Made by a program: the position numbers and the translations under genes | DNA from: Halomonas jincaotanensis | GTDB lineage: Bacteria; Pseudomonadota; Gammaproteobacteria; Pseudomonadales; Halomonadaceae | Assembly (NCBI RefSeq): GCF_018448785.1 | Contig: NZ_JAHCLU010000001.1 | Coordinates: 310,001 to 374,000 of the forward strand | DNA: 64,000 bases | Reading direction: 5' to 3' | Notes under the pieces: model-generated | Database searches by the model: none | The model's input: only the letters and a program-made list of their open reading frames with translations | Told to the model about the DNA's origin: nothing | Shown: positions 26,763 through 36,072 of the stretch, one piece after another | Layout of the letters: each line of letters starts with the position of its first letter | How positions within the stretch are numbered: position 1 is the first letter of the stretch

Positions 26763-28256
26763 TCAGGCCGCCGGGCCGATGATGTGCTTGACCTCCAGGT
26801 AGGCGGCAAGGCCCCAGGGCCCGAGTTCTCGGCCGATACCGCTGTGCTTGAAACCGCCCCAGCCTGTCTCTGGCAGCACCAGCTGTTCGCTGTTGAACCA
26901 GATGCTGCCAGCTTGCAGTTGGCGGCCGATTCGCTGGGCGCGTTCGCTGTCGCCGCTGATCACGGTAGCGGCCAGGCCGAAGTCGCTGTCATTGGCCAAC
27001 TCGATGGCTTCTTCTTCACTGGCTATGCTGCGGCCACAGAGTACTGGCCCGAAGATCTCTTCGCGCCACAGACGACTGGTCACCGGCACGTCACGATAAA
27101 GCGTCGGCGCCAGGAAGTAGCCCTGCTCGGGCAGCTCTCGATGACGGGCATCACGCACCGCGACGAGCTGCTCGGCGGTGGCAATGTCGAGGTAGCGCTG
27201 TACGGCGTCCCGCTGGCGGGCACTGGTCAGCGGTCCCATGTCGGTCGTCGAGGACAGTGGATCACCGAGTCTGATGGCGTCGATTCGCTCGGCCAGTGCG
27301 GCATAAAGTGCGTCGGCGATGGCCTCGTGTACGATCAGTCGTGAGGTGGCCGAGCAGATCTGACCCGAGTTGAAATAGATCCCGGCCATCACCCAGTCGG
27401 CGGCCTGCCGCGGGTCAGCGTCGTCCATGACCAGGATCGGCGACTTGCCGCCCAGCTCCAGCGAAATGCCCTTGGTCGTGGCACTGGCCGCCCGCATGAC
27501 GGCTTCACCGACCCGGTTACTGCCGGTGAACGAGACCTTGTCGATGCCGGGATGGCGGCTGAGGGGGGCGCCGATGCCCTCGCCATCGCCATGCAGCAGG
27601 TTAAAGACGCCGGCAGGCAGTTCGATCGCCAGGGCGATGTCGGCCAGCACTTGCTCGGGCAGCGGCGCCACCTCGGAGGGCTTGAGCACCACCGTGCAGC
27701 CGGCCGCGAGCGCCGGCGCAAGCTTCCAGGCGCTGGTGACCAGCGGAAAGTTCCAGGGGGTGATCAGCCCCACGACACCGACCGGGTCGTGATAGCAGCG
27801 TGCGATGACCCCCTCCATCTCCACCGCGACCGGTTCTCCCTGGCGGGCATCCAGCGCCCGAGCTTGCCCCGCATAGTAGCGATAGCAGGCGATGGCATCG
27901 TCCAGGTCGATCGCCGCTTCCGACATGGCCTTGCCGTTGTTGGTCGAGGAAAGCTCGATCAGCGCGTCGCGGCGGTTGGTCAGCGCGTCGGCGAAGCCAT
28001 CGAGGTAGTCGGCTCGGCGGGTGCCGCTCAAGCGCCGCCAGGCGGGCAGGGCGCGGCGAGCGGCTGTTACCGCGGCATCCACGTCGGCCGGGTCGCCGGC
28101 GGTGACCTCGGCGATCAGCGTTTCGCGAAAGGGGTCGCCTACCGGCAAGCGTTGTTCGCCCTGCGAAGTGACCCACTGGCCGTCGATGAACTGTTTGTCG
28201 AGACAGGGTTTGTCGAGATATGGCGTGTCGAGTCGTGTCATTGGGGGTTCCGTCAT
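26763..28256 (-). CDS. NAD(P)-dependent aldehyde dehydrogenase, probable 4-guanidinobutyraldehyde dehydrogenase
   Basis: 497-residue class 9/betaine-aldehyde-dehydrogenase-like enzyme. Start ATG at 28256 overlaps the stop of the upstream decarboxylase gene (ATGA); a second in-frame ATG lies at 28241. Landmarks: PWNFPLVTSAWK, FTGSNRVGE, the general base Glu in LELGGKSP and the nucleophilic Cys in NSGQICSATSR. In P. aeruginosa the arginine transaminase route goes from 2-ketoarginine by AruI to 4-guanidinobutyraldehyde, then by KauB to 4-guanidinobutyrate; being directly coupled to an AruI homologue supports a KauB role here (inference). Confidence 0.85.
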   Translation of the reverse strand: MTEPPMTRLDTPYLDKPCLDKQFIDGQWVTSQGEQRLPVGDPFRETLIAEVTAGDPADVDAAVTAARRALPAWRRLSGTRRADYLDGFADALTNRRDALIELSSTNNGKAMSEAAIDLDDAIACYRYYAGQARALDARQGEPVAVEMEGVIARCYHDPVGVVGLITPWNFPLVTSAWKLAPALAAGCTVVLKPSEVAPLPEQVLADIALAIELPAGVFNLLHGDGEGIGAPLSRHPGIDKVSFTGSNRVGEAVMRAASATTKGISLELGGKSPILVMDDADPRQAADWVMAGIYFNSGQICSATSRLIVHEAIADALYAALAERIDAIRLGDPLSSTTDMGPLTSARQRDAVQRYLDIATAEQLVAVRDARHRELPEQGYFLAPTLYRDVPVTSRLWREEIFGPVLCGRSIASEEEAIELANDSDFGLAATVISGDSERAQRIGRQLQAGSIWFNSEQLVLPETGWGGFKHSGIGRELGPWGLAAYLEVKHIIGPAA

Positions 28257-29863
28257 TGAGGCGCTGCCAACGAGCGCTGCCAGCCGGCGGCGTCCACTTC
28301 GATCAGCATCGGCCCGTCCAGCGGTCGGCTGGCCAGGGCGTCGCCGAGGCTGGCAGGGCTGTCGACGCGCGTCGCCAGACAGCCAAACCCGCGGGCGAGC
28401 GTCAGGAAGTCGGGGGCCTTGAGGTCGACGCCGAGGCGCTCGACGCCGTGGGCGTCCATGAAGCGGCGAATCTCTTCGTACCCGGCGTTGTGCCACAGCA
28501 AGACTAACACCGGCAGGCACTCTTCCACGGCGGTGGCGAGTTCCGAGAGGGTGAACATCACGCCGCCATCGCCGACCAGCGCGACCACCGGCAGTGCTGG
28601 CTGGCCGAGCTGGGCGCCGAGTGCGGCGGGCAGGCCGTAGCCGAGGGTGCCGTAGCCGGTGGAGGCGTTGAAGTAACGCCGTGGTGCCGGCTGTGAGATC
28701 AGATGGTTTCCGGCATACACCGGCGCCGTTGAGTCGCCGACCAGGATGGCCTCCGGCAGCGCCGCCTCTAGGGCTGCATAGAATGGCACGAAGGGCGCGA
28801 AGGCCGGATCGTTGGCCAGGTCCAGCTTGGCGTGAACCTGCGCCGTACGTTCCTTGCCTCCCTTGTGCATCGGGTGCGGTAGACGCTCGACCAGCAATTC
28901 GAGACTACGGCCGGCGTCGCCCACCATGCCTAGTGCCAGCGTTTGGTTACGCACCAGTTGCTGGGCTTCCAGGTCGATGCGGATCAGCCGCCCGGTCAGG
29001 GCGAAGCCGTCGTCGAACACGACGTCGTAATCGGTCTCGCCGAGCTCGGTGCCTACCGCCAGGACCACGTCGGCATTCGCCGCCAATTCGCGCACCGCCG
29101 GTAGAGAGGCGTTGGCGCCCAGGTCGAGCGGGTGGTGTCGGCCCAACAGCCCCTTGGCATTGATCGTGGTCACCGTTGGTGCGTCGAGGCGTTCGATCAG
29201 TTGGCGCGCCGCATCGGGGGCATCCACGCAACCGCCGCCGAGCAGCACCAAGGGGCGCTCGGCCGTCCTGAGCCAGTCCACTGCCTGGGCGAGACCTCGA
29301 GGGTCCGGCGCCGGGCGATACAGCGTTGGCGGCTGCCACTGGCTTGGTGTCGCCACCGGCGCATCGAACAGGTCGATGGGAATCTCGATATGCACGGGCC
29401 CGGGCCGCTCGCTGCGAAACACCGTGAAGGCCCGGGCCAGAACCACGGGCAGCTGGGCGGGGTCGAGCAGTGTGTGACTGAAACGCGAGATCCCGGCGAT
29501 GAGCTGTTGCTGGCTGGGCAACTCATGCAGGCGTCCCTGACCCAGCCCGAGGGTGTCGCGGCGGTTGACGCTCGAAATCACCAGCATGGGGATGGAATCG
29601 GCGAGTGCCTGGCCCATCGCCGTGGCGATGTTGGTCATCCCGGGCCCAGTGATGATGAAGCACACCCCGGGGCGTCCGGTGGCGCATGCGTAACCGTCGG
29701 CCATGAAGCCCGCGCCCTGTTCGTGGCGCGGGGTGACGTGGCGCATGCCGCTGTTTTCCAGGCCGCGGTAGAGCTCGATGGTGTGCACACCGGGGATGCC
29801 GAAGATGGTATCCACCCCGTAGGTGTCGCGCAGCAATCGGATCAGCAGTTCTGCACAAGTCAT
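28253..29863 (-). CDS. aruI: 5-guanidino-2-oxopentanoate (2-ketoarginine) decarboxylase, ThDP enzyme
   Basis: 536-residue thiamine-diphosphate enzyme of the acetolactate-synthase fold. ATG at 29863 begins MTCAELLIRLLRDTYGVD. The ThDP-activating Glu is in TPRHEQGAGFMADGYA (about 50), and the ThDP/Mg motif GDGGVMFTLSELATAVEECLPV-type lies near 430 (GDG...N variant with HNAGYEE). The segment SSVNRRDTLGLGQGRLHELPSQQ is, from memory, particular to AruI. It would decarboxylate 2-ketoarginine to 4-guanidinobutyraldehyde. No arginine transaminase (AruH) gene is in the window. Alternative: another 2-oxo-acid decarboxylase. Confidence 0.82.
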   Translation of the reverse strand: MTCAELLIRLLRDTYGVDTIFGIPGVHTIELYRGLENSGMRHVTPRHEQGAGFMADGYACATGRPGVCFIITGPGMTNIATAMGQALADSIPMLVISSVNRRDTLGLGQGRLHELPSQQQLIAGISRFSHTLLDPAQLPVVLARAFTVFRSERPGPVHIEIPIDLFDAPVATPSQWQPPTLYRPAPDPRGLAQAVDWLRTAERPLVLLGGGCVDAPDAARQLIERLDAPTVTTINAKGLLGRHHPLDLGANASLPAVRELAANADVVLAVGTELGETDYDVVFDDGFALTGRLIRIDLEAQQLVRNQTLALGMVGDAGRSLELLVERLPHPMHKGGKERTAQVHAKLDLANDPAFAPFVPFYAALEAALPEAILVGDSTAPVYAGNHLISQPAPRRYFNASTGYGTLGYGLPAALGAQLGQPALPVVALVGDGGVMFTLSELATAVEECLPVLVLLWHNAGYEEIRRFMDAHGVERLGVDLKAPDFLTLARGFGCLATRVDSPASLGDALASRPLDGPMLIEVDAAGWQRSLAAPQ

Positions 29864-29874
29864 GTCAGGGTTCC

Positions 29875-31260
29875 TCAACCAACCAGCCAATGGGCCATGA
29901 CGACGATGATCGGCAAGGTGATGGCGGTGCGGATCAGGAAGATTGCTGCCAGCTCCCATAGCTTCAGCGGGATCTTCGACTTCAGTAGAAGGGCGCCGAT
30001 CTCCGACATGTAGACCAGCTGGGTCAGCGACAGGCAGGCAATCACGAACCGTGTCAGCTCGCTCTCGATGTTACTGCCCAGTACCGCCGGCAGGAACATA
30101 TCGGCGAAGCCCACCAGGGTGGCGGGGGCCGCGGCCTCGGCTTCCGGCAGGCCCATCCATTCCAGTATCGGCACCATGGGCATCGACAGCCAGGTGAACA
30201 GCGGTGTGAACTCGGCCAGGATCAGCGCCACGGTGCCAATGGCGATGACCAGCGGCAGTAGGCCAAAGAAGATATCGGCGACGTTGAACAGGGCGATGCG
30301 CACCAGCTGCCGCGGACCGGGGGCCTTCTCCGCGCGGGCAACGGCCATGCCCAGGCTGTAGCGCAGCAGGCCTTGGTTGCCGGTGCGCTCCTCCTGCAGG
30401 CGGCAGCCCACTGGCTCGTAGTAGGTGTTCGGCTTGAGCGATAGCGGTGGCAACCTTGGCACGATCACCGCAGCTACCAGACCGGCGACCACCACGGTCA
30501 GGTAGAAGGGCACGAAGAGGTGGTTGATGCCGATGAAGGTGGTCACCAGGATCGCGAAGGCAATGGAAACGATAGAGAAGTTGGTGGCAATAGCCGCCGC
30601 CTCGCGACAGTTGTAGAAGCCCTTCTCGTACTGCTGGGTAGTGATCAGCACCCCCACGGTCCCCGACCCCATCCAGGAGGCTGTGGCGTCAATGGCGCTC
30701 CGGCCCGGCAGCCCGAAGATCCACCGGAAGGGGGAACGTAGCAGGCTGCCGACAAACTCCATGAAGCCGAAGTCGACCAGAAACGGCAGCAGTATGGCGG
30801 CGAAGAAGAAGAAGGTGAGCAGAACCGGCGCCAGGTCGTTGAGCATCACGCCACCGGTGAAGGAGGCGGTGACGAACTCGGGGCCGAACTGGAAGTAGGT
30901 CATCAGGGCAAAGACGGCACCCAGCGTCCGCATGGCCACCCACAATGGCGCCACGTCGAACAGTTCCTTGAGCATGCCTTCGCGTGCCCAATGGGGCTGG
31001 GTGAACTTGACCACCAGAGTCAGAACCACAGACAGGCATAGTACTACCGTAGCGATAGCCGGCAGGGCGTCCCCCAGCAAGGCCTTGAGGCCGTCGGCGG
31101 CGAACCCCATGCCGATGTTGATGGTGTCGCCCATCGAGAAGGGCACCAGGAACAGCAGCACGCCGATTATTGATGGCACGAGGAACTTGATCAGCCCGTG
31201 CCGAGAGAGCGGGGTGCCCTCAAGCGCTATGTCGTCGGATGTATCGAGGGAGGATGGCAT
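29875..31260 (-). CDS. YjiH-family permease (nucleoside-recognition/Gate domain)
   Basis: 461-residue inner-membrane protein with about ten helices. The block SWMGSGTVGVLITTQQYEKGFYNCREAAAIATNFS is the Gate-domain signature of YjiH-type proteins, with GFADMFLPAVLGS and LVYMSEIGALLLKS in the C-terminal half. Transport function in this family is poorly characterised; its place between the ureohydrolase and AruI genes suggests uptake of 2-ketoarginine, 4-guanidinobutyrate, agmatine or a similar guanidino compound (inference). Full length. Confidence 0.8.
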   Translation of the reverse strand: MPSSLDTSDDIALEGTPLSRHGLIKFLVPSIIGVLLFLVPFSMGDTINIGMGFAADGLKALLGDALPAIATVVLCLSVVLTLVVKFTQPHWAREGMLKELFDVAPLWVAMRTLGAVFALMTYFQFGPEFVTASFTGGVMLNDLAPVLLTFFFFAAILLPFLVDFGFMEFVGSLLRSPFRWIFGLPGRSAIDATASWMGSGTVGVLITTQQYEKGFYNCREAAAIATNFSIVSIAFAILVTTFIGINHLFVPFYLTVVVAGLVAAVIVPRLPPLSLKPNTYYEPVGCRLQEERTGNQGLLRYSLGMAVARAEKAPGPRQLVRIALFNVADIFFGLLPLVIAIGTVALILAEFTPLFTWLSMPMVPILEWMGLPEAEAAAPATLVGFADMFLPAVLGSNIESELTRFVIACLSLTQLVYMSEIGALLLKSKIPLKLWELAAIFLIRTAITLPIIVVMAHWLVG

Positions 31261-31310
31261 AAAGCACCTCAGGTTGAATTATCGTTGTCGTATCGGGCTG
31301 GCAGGGAATC

Positions 31311-32261
31311 TTAATCGCGGCGCATGACGCCAGGTAGTACGCAGAGCATTTCGTAGAGTAGTGTGGCACCCATCAGGGCGGTATTGCCGCTGGGGTCGTA
31401 GGGTGGTGAGACCTCGACCAGGTCGCCACCCACGATGTTCAGTCCGGCAGCGCCGCGTACGATCTCGAGCCCCTGGGAGGCGGTCAGGCCGCCCATTTCT
31501 ACCGTGCCGGTGCCGGGGGCGACCGAGGGGTCGAGACCATCAATGTCGAAGGTGACATAGACCGGCCCGTCGCCCATCTGCTCGCGTACCTCGGCCATCA
31601 GCGGCGCGAGAGAGCGATACCAGCATTCTTCTGCGGGGACCACACGAAAGCCTTGGTCCCGAGACCAATCGAAGTCATCGGCGGAATAGCCGGTGCCGCG
31701 CAGGCCAATCTGGACCACCCGTTGCGCATCGAGCAGCCCTTCCTCCTGCGCGCGACGGAAGGGCGTGCCATGAGCGATCGGCTCGCCGAACATGTGATCG
31801 TTGATGTCGGCATGGGCATCGATTTGAATCAGCCCCACCGGGCCGTGACGCTTGGCAATGGCGCGCAGGATGGGCAGCGTGATGGTGTGCTCACCGCCTA
31901 GGGTCAAGGGAATGCAATCGTGCTCGAGCAGCCGGTCGTAGAAGGCGGTGATGATCTCTACGCTCTTCGGGAGGTGAAAGGTATTGATCGGCACATCGCC
32001 GAGATCGGCCACCTGCAGGCTATCGAAGGGCGCGGCCCGGGTCGCCATGTTGTAGGGACGCAGCATGCGCGATTCATCGCGAATCTGCCGCGGACCCAGG
32101 CGCGTCCCGGGCCGATTGGAAGTGCCGATGTCCATGGGAATGCCGACGAAGGCGGCGTCCAGGCCTTCGGCGGAATCCTGCGTCGGCAAACGCATCATGG
32201 TGGCGGGACCACCGAAGCGGGGCATTTCGTTGCCGCCCATGGGTTGGTTGAAATCGCTCAT
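31311..32261 (-). CDS. Ureohydrolase, probable guanidinobutyrase (agmatinase family)
   Basis: 316-residue binuclear manganese enzyme splitting a guanidino group to urea plus amine. Metal motifs are intact: GGEHTITLP (His), QIDAHADIND (Asp-His-Asp) and TFDIDGLDPSVAPGTGT (two Asp). The N-terminus MPRFGGPATMMRLPTQ and length fit the agmatinase/guanidinobutyrase branch. With AruI and the aldehyde dehydrogenase downstream it most likely turns 4-guanidinobutyrate into GABA and urea (GbuA role); agmatinase or guanidinopropionase are alternatives. First gene of the operon, behind a sigma54 promoter. Confidence 0.85.
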   Translation of the reverse strand: MSDFNQPMGGNEMPRFGGPATMMRLPTQDSAEGLDAAFVGIPMDIGTSNRPGTRLGPRQIRDESRMLRPYNMATRAAPFDSLQVADLGDVPINTFHLPKSVEIITAFYDRLLEHDCIPLTLGGEHTITLPILRAIAKRHGPVGLIQIDAHADINDHMFGEPIAHGTPFRRAQEEGLLDAQRVVQIGLRGTGYSADDFDWSRDQGFRVVPAEECWYRSLAPLMAEVREQMGDGPVYVTFDIDGLDPSVAPGTGTVEMGGLTASQGLEIVRGAAGLNIVGGDLVEVSPPYDPSGNTALMGATLLYEMLCVLPGVMRRD

Positions 32262-32308
32262 GCTCTCTCCTTGTTGAGGCCTGATGTCGTGGCCCTGTTG
32301 TGTCGGTT

Positions 32309-32337
32309 GTTAAGCACTCTATAGAGCGTTAAGCACT
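32309..32337. repeat. 10-bp direct repeat with central palindrome at the sigma54 promoter
   Basis: GTTAAGCACT occurs at 32309-32318 and 32328-32337 (19-bp period); between them CTCTATAGAG (32317-32326) is a perfect palindrome. The second copy overlaps the -12 element and the first lies near the expected start site, so a second regulator or a duplicated promoter half is possible. Confidence 0.6.
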
Positions 32338-32348
32338 TTTCGTGCCAA
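32331..32348 (-). promoter_or_regulatory. Sigma54 (-24/-12) promoter of the guanidino operon
   Basis: On the minus strand TTGGCACGAAAAGTGCTT: invariant GG and GC are 10 bp apart, and TGGCACG is the full -24 consensus; the -12 is GTGCT against TTGCT. It points to the ureohydrolase gene, 70 bp ahead. The divergent neighbour is a sigma54 activator. Confidence 0.85.
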
Positions 32349-32387
32349 GTATAGAAGCCCGCCATGCAGCGCATGATCACCGCAAGC

Positions 32388-32403
32388 GATTCATATGGGA
32401 ATC
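32388..32403. promoter_or_regulatory. Inverted repeat, candidate enhancer site for the sigma54 activator
   Basis: GATTC-ATATGG-GAATC, perfect 5-bp arms, 40-55 bp behind the -24 element and 76-91 bp before the activator gene. ATGAATC, a reverse copy of its left half, recurs at 32430-32436. A position upstream of a sigma54 promoter fits enhancer binding. Confidence 0.4.
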
Positions 32404-32478
32404 AAAAGCATGGTTTTTTGATGCGAAAATGAATCATCGATACCATAATGGATCAACCATCATGAACCGGGAGTTCGG

Positions 32479-33900
32479 GTGAGCGATATCGACCGGCAGG
32501 TGCTGGAAACCATCGTCGAGACCGCCAGTGATCACTTCTTCATCGTCGCCGGCGATGGCCGAGTGCTGGACGTCAGCCCGGGCGCCGCCGCGGTTTACGG
32601 TCTGTCACGTCAAGAGCTGATGGGCGCGACGGTCCAGGAACTGGAGGCGCGTGGCGTATTAAAGCCTTCGATCACCCTGGAAGTCATGCGAACCGGCAAG
32701 ATGACACAGCTGATGCAGGTGACCGGTACCGGTCGGCGGGCGATTTCCGAGGCGCATCCGGTGTTTGTCGACGGGCGTCTCGAGCGAATCATCAGTCGCT
32801 CCCGGGACCTCACGGATCTCCAACTGCTTCAGGACGAGTATGCGCTGCTGCAGAAGCGCTTCAGTGAGCATCTCAAGCGTCACCATTTGCCGCACAGTGC
32901 CGATGATCAGGCGCTGGACGAAACCCTAGGCGAATTGTGCGTTTGCAGTGGGGTCATGCGCGAAATCGCCTTGCTGCTCAAGCGCGTGGCGCCCTCGGAT
33001 GCCACCGTGCTGATGCTGGGGGAGTCCGGCGTCGGCAAGACGGCCTTTGCCCGGCAGCTCCATCGCTGGAGCCGACGTGGCGATGGTCCTTTCGTCGAGG
33101 TCAACTGTGGGGCGATTCCCGACAACCTGTTTGAATCGGAGATGTTCGGTTATCAGGCGGGTGCCTTCAGCGGTGCGGCACGCCAGGGCAAGGCGGGTCT
33201 GCTCGAGCAGGCCGAGGGCGGCACCGTCTTTCTCGACGAAATCGGCGAACTGCCGCTGCTGATGCAGACCAAGCTGCTCAAGGTCATCCAGGATGGAAGC
33301 CTCACCCGTCTGGGTGACACGCGACCTCGCCGCGTCGACTTCCGTCTGGTGGTGGCCAGCAATCAGGATCTGGCGCGCCGGGTGGAGGAGGGTGGATTCA
33401 GGCTCGATCTGTATTATCGATTGAATGTGATCCCGATCACCTTGCCGCCGCTACGCGAGCGCCGAGACGACATTCCGGCATTGGTCGAGGCGTGCCTGGC
33501 GCAGCTCAACCAACGCTATGGGCGCCAGAAGCTGTTGCATGCCAGTGTCTGGCCTGAGCTGATGGGCGGCGACTGGCCGGGCAACGTGCGGGAGCTTGAG
33601 AACTGGCTGGAGCGGGCCTGGCTGTCCACCCCCGGCGATCAGATCGATGCATCGGCGGTAAGAGCCCGCGTTATCACTCGTGAGCCTGCGAATGCAGACG
33701 TATCCCGTGAGGAACCGATGCCGTCCGGCATGACGGACAGTGAGACCTTGAAAGGCTATTTGGCACGGGCCGAACGTCAGGTGTTGGCCGAGCTTTGCGA
33801 CACCTTGCCGACGACCTACGCTATTGCCGAGCGCCTGGGCATCAGTCAACCGACTGTTGTGCGCAAGCTCAAGCGTTACGGGCTCAAGGTCTCCAGGTAG
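32479..33900 (+). CDS. Sigma54-dependent activator with PAS sensor
   Basis: 473-residue enhancer-binding protein starting at GTG 32479. Order: PAS domain (about 8-110), linker helix, AAA+ domain with Walker A GESGVGKT at 181-188, the sigma54-contact loop GAFSGA at 228-233 (usual form GAFTGA), Walker [14 protein letters not shown]-finger region [10 protein letters not shown] and [10 protein letters not shown], then a TyrR-like C-terminal HTH ([23 protein letters not shown]). No receiver domain, so the signal is probably a small ligand bound by PAS. Divergent from the guanidino operon, which has a matching promoter. The T-to-S change in the loop is conservative. Confidence 0.93.
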   Translation: MSDIDRQVLETIVETASDHFFIVAGDGRVLDVSPGAAAVYGLSRQELMGATVQELEARGVLKPSITLEVMRTGKMTQLMQVTGTGRRAISEAHPVFVDGRLERIISRSRDLTDLQLLQDEYALLQKRFSEHLKRHHLPHSADDQALDETLGELCVCSGVMREIALLLKRVAPSDATVLMLGESGVGKTAFARQLHRWSRRGDGPFVEVNCGAIPDNLFESEMFGYQAGAFSGAARQGKAGLLEQAEGGTVFLDEIGELPLLMQTKLLKVIQDGSLTRLGDTRPRRVDFRLVVASNQDLARRVEEGGFRLDLYYRLNVIPITLPPLRERRDDIPALVEACLAQLNQRYGRQKLLHASVWPELMGGDWPGNVRELENWLERAWLSTPGDQIDASAVRARVITREPANADVSREEPMPSGMTDSETLKGYLARAERQVLAELCDTLPTTYAIAERLGISQPTVVRKLKRYGLKVSR

Positions 33901-33963
33901 CTCCAGTGAGCGGCTTGGCGAAAACCATTTTCTTCCCCTGTCGCCAGGCGCTTCCGCTCGGTA

Positions 33964-35019
33964 TCAGGTGCTCTCGCCCACTGACAGCGTGAAGCCGACA
34001 TCATGCTGGCAGGGCGGTTTGAGGGTGTTATCAAGCGCGTTATCCGAGTCGTGATCGAGGCGCTTCAAGACCTGCTTGGCGGCTACGCGGCCCATGGTTG
34101 CCCTGGGCGAGAGGATAGTGGTCAGGCGTGGCGTGACGTGCTGGCCCAGCGGTAGGCCGTTGAAACCCGCTATGGCGATATCCTGGGGAACCCGCAACCC
34201 CCGGCGCTGGGCATGCAGCAGGGCACCGACGGCGAGGTCATCGTTGGCGAAATGCACGGCGTCGGCCTCGGGCCGTTCGGCCAGGGCCCGGTCGAGCCCT
34301 TCGGCGCCAGCCTCCAGGCTGCCCAGACGTGCCAGCTCGACGAGTGGGGTCGGCAGGCCAGCGGCCTCCAGCACCTCGCGATGGCCGGCGAAGCGCATCG
34401 CGGCGCGATAGTCTCTGTCCATACAAGCACCGACGTAGACGATCGAACGATAGCCCCGTTCCAATAAATGGGTGGCCATGTGGCGGCCGGCATGCTGGTG
34501 ATCCAGCCCCACGTTCAGGTCGAGCCCCTCACCAAGCTCCATTACCTCCATGACCGGCTTGTCCCATTGGCGCAACAGACCCAGGCAGGCCTCGTTATGG
34601 CGCAACCCCGCAGTGACGAGGGCCGAACACGACCAGCCAAGAAAGGTGCGCACCAGCTGGTATTCGCGCTGTAGGTCGTAATCGGTATTGCCCAACAGTA
34701 TCTGGTAGCCCCGCGCCTCGAAGGCCTCCTGAAGGCCATGAATCACCTCGATGAACACCGCGTTGGCGAGCGAGGGCACGATCACCGCGATAAAGCGCGA
34801 GCGCGACGACGCCAGGCTTCCAGCCACCAGGTTGGGCACATAACCCAGCCGTTCGACGGCATCCAGAATCCGCTCGCGTGTGGTGTCATTGACCCGTTCG
34901 GGAGTATTGAGTGCCCGCGATACGGTGATGGCGGAGACACCAGCGGCCTCGGCCACCTGCTTCAGCGTGATCTGTTCCGATCCGCGGCGCTGTCGTGGGA
35001 GCTCGTTTCGATTAGACAT
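33964..35019 (-). CDS. LacI-family transcriptional regulator (GntR-repressor type)
   Basis: 351-residue repressor. ATG at 35019. N-terminal HTH ITLKQVAEAAGVSAITVSRAL with hinge VPNLVAGSLASSRS, then a periplasmic-binding-protein-like effector domain (FIAVIVPSLANAVFIEVI ... IAIAGFNGLPLGQHVTP). It resembles gluconate-type repressors. It is divergent from the C4 sugar-acid operon, and a perfect LacI-type operator lies in the shared region, so it likely represses ltnD-otnK-otnC-otnI-denD-TRAP2 and perhaps itself. Confidence 0.92.
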   Translation of the reverse strand: MSNRNELPRQRRGSEQITLKQVAEAAGVSAITVSRALNTPERVNDTTRERILDAVERLGYVPNLVAGSLASSRSRFIAVIVPSLANAVFIEVIHGLQEAFEARGYQILLGNTDYDLQREYQLVRTFLGWSCSALVTAGLRHNEACLGLLRQWDKPVMEVMELGEGLDLNVGLDHQHAGRHMATHLLERGYRSIVYVGACMDRDYRAAMRFAGHREVLEAAGLPTPLVELARLGSLEAGAEGLDRALAERPEADAVHFANDDLAVGALLHAQRRGLRVPQDIAIAGFNGLPLGQHVTPRLTTILSPRATMGRVAAKQVLKRLDHDSDNALDNTLKPPCQHDVGFTLSVGEST

Positions 35020-35073
35020 TGGTCGCACCCCTGGCCGTTGGGCTTGCTGTCGAGATATCAATCGACTAAAACG

Positions 35074-35089
35074 ATGTTAGCGCTAACAT
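35074..35089. promoter_or_regulatory. LacI/GntR-type operator
   Basis: ATGTTAGCGCTAACAT is a perfect 16-bp palindrome with the central CG of LacI-family sites; it differs from the gluconate repressor consensus ATGTTACCGGTAACAT only at the two positions flanking the centre. It lies between the divergent repressor and ltnD genes. Confidence 0.9.
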
Positions 35090-35134
35090 TACAGCGCTTC
35101 CAGTCTCGGCATTCGAACCGCAGGAGAGCGTCAG

Positions 35135-36070
35135 GTGAGCGACGAAACGACAACGACCCCCAGGATGGGCGTCATCGGCCTGGGCGCCATGGGCATGGGC
35201 ACCGCGACGGCACTGCTGGAGCAGGGCTTGGCGGTCACGGGCTTCGACATTTCCCCCCAAGCCTGCGAGAGCTTCGCGGCCCGCGGCGGCCAGAGCGCCG
35301 GCACCCCAGCGGCGCTGGCTGCCCAATCCGACATCGTGCTGTTGGTGGTGGTTAACGCCGATCAGGTCGAGCAGGTGCTGTTCGGCGACAAGGGCGTGGT
35401 CGGCTCGCTCAAGCCCGGCGGTCTGGTCATGCAGTGCGCGACGGTGGCGCCGAGCATCGCGCGGCACCTGGGCGAGCGCCTGGCGGACGCTGGCCTCGAG
35501 ATGCTCGATGCGCCGATCAGCGGCGGTGCTGCCAAGGCGCGCACCGGGAAGCTGTCGGTGATGGCGTCCGGGTCGTCGCTGGCCTTCGACAAGGCGGCGC
35601 CGGCCCTCGACGCCATGGCCGCCACGGTCTATCGGTTGGGCAGCGAGCCGGGGATCGGTTCGAGTATGAAGCTGGTCAATCAGCTGCTGGCCGGGGTGCA
35701 CATCGCCACCGCCGCCGAGGCGATGGCGTTGGGCATTCGCATGGGCCTGGACCCGGACACGGTCTACGACGTCATCACCCATTCGGCCGGCAATTCGTGG
35801 ATGTTCGAGAACCGTGTGCCACATATTCTGAAGGGCGATTACACGCCGCTCTCGGCGGTGGATATCTTCGTCAAGGATCTCAACATCGTGCACGAGACGG
35901 GGCGCGAGCTCGCCATGCCGACGCCCGTCGCGTCGAGTGCGCTGCAGCAGTTCACCGCAGCCAAGGGCGCCGGTTTCGGCCGCGAGGACGACGCCGCGGT
36001 GATCAAGGTTTATCAGCGACTGTCGGGTATCACGTTACCTGAAGCCGCCAATGATCCCGGGGAGGACTGA
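35135..36070 (+). CDS. ltnD: L-threonate dehydrogenase (LtnD), beta-hydroxyacid dehydrogenase family
   Basis: 311-residue NAD enzyme oxidising L-threonate to 2-oxo-tetronate. GTG start at 35135 with GGAG upstream. Motifs: GVIGLGAMGMGTATALLEQG (NAD), DAPISGGAAKARTG (substrate), and catalytic Lys in GIGSSMKLVNQLLAGVH. Family members differ in substrate, but the genes that follow (otnK, otnC, otnI, denD) define the tetronate set, so LtnD is well supported. First gene of the operon. Confidence 0.9.
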   Translation: MSDETTTTPRMGVIGLGAMGMGTATALLEQGLAVTGFDISPQACESFAARGGQSAGTPAALAAQSDIVLLVVVNADQVEQVLFGDKGVVGSLKPGGLVMQCATVAPSIARHLGERLADAGLEMLDAPISGGAAKARTGKLSVMASGSSLAFDKAAPALDAMAATVYRLGSEPGIGSSMKLVNQLLAGVHIATAAEAMALGIRMGLDPDTVYDVITHSAGNSWMFENRVPHILKGDYTPLSAVDIFVKDLNIVHETGRELAMPTPVASSALQQFTAAKGAGFGREDDAAVIKVYQRLSGITLPEAANDPGED

Positions 36071-36072
36071 GC

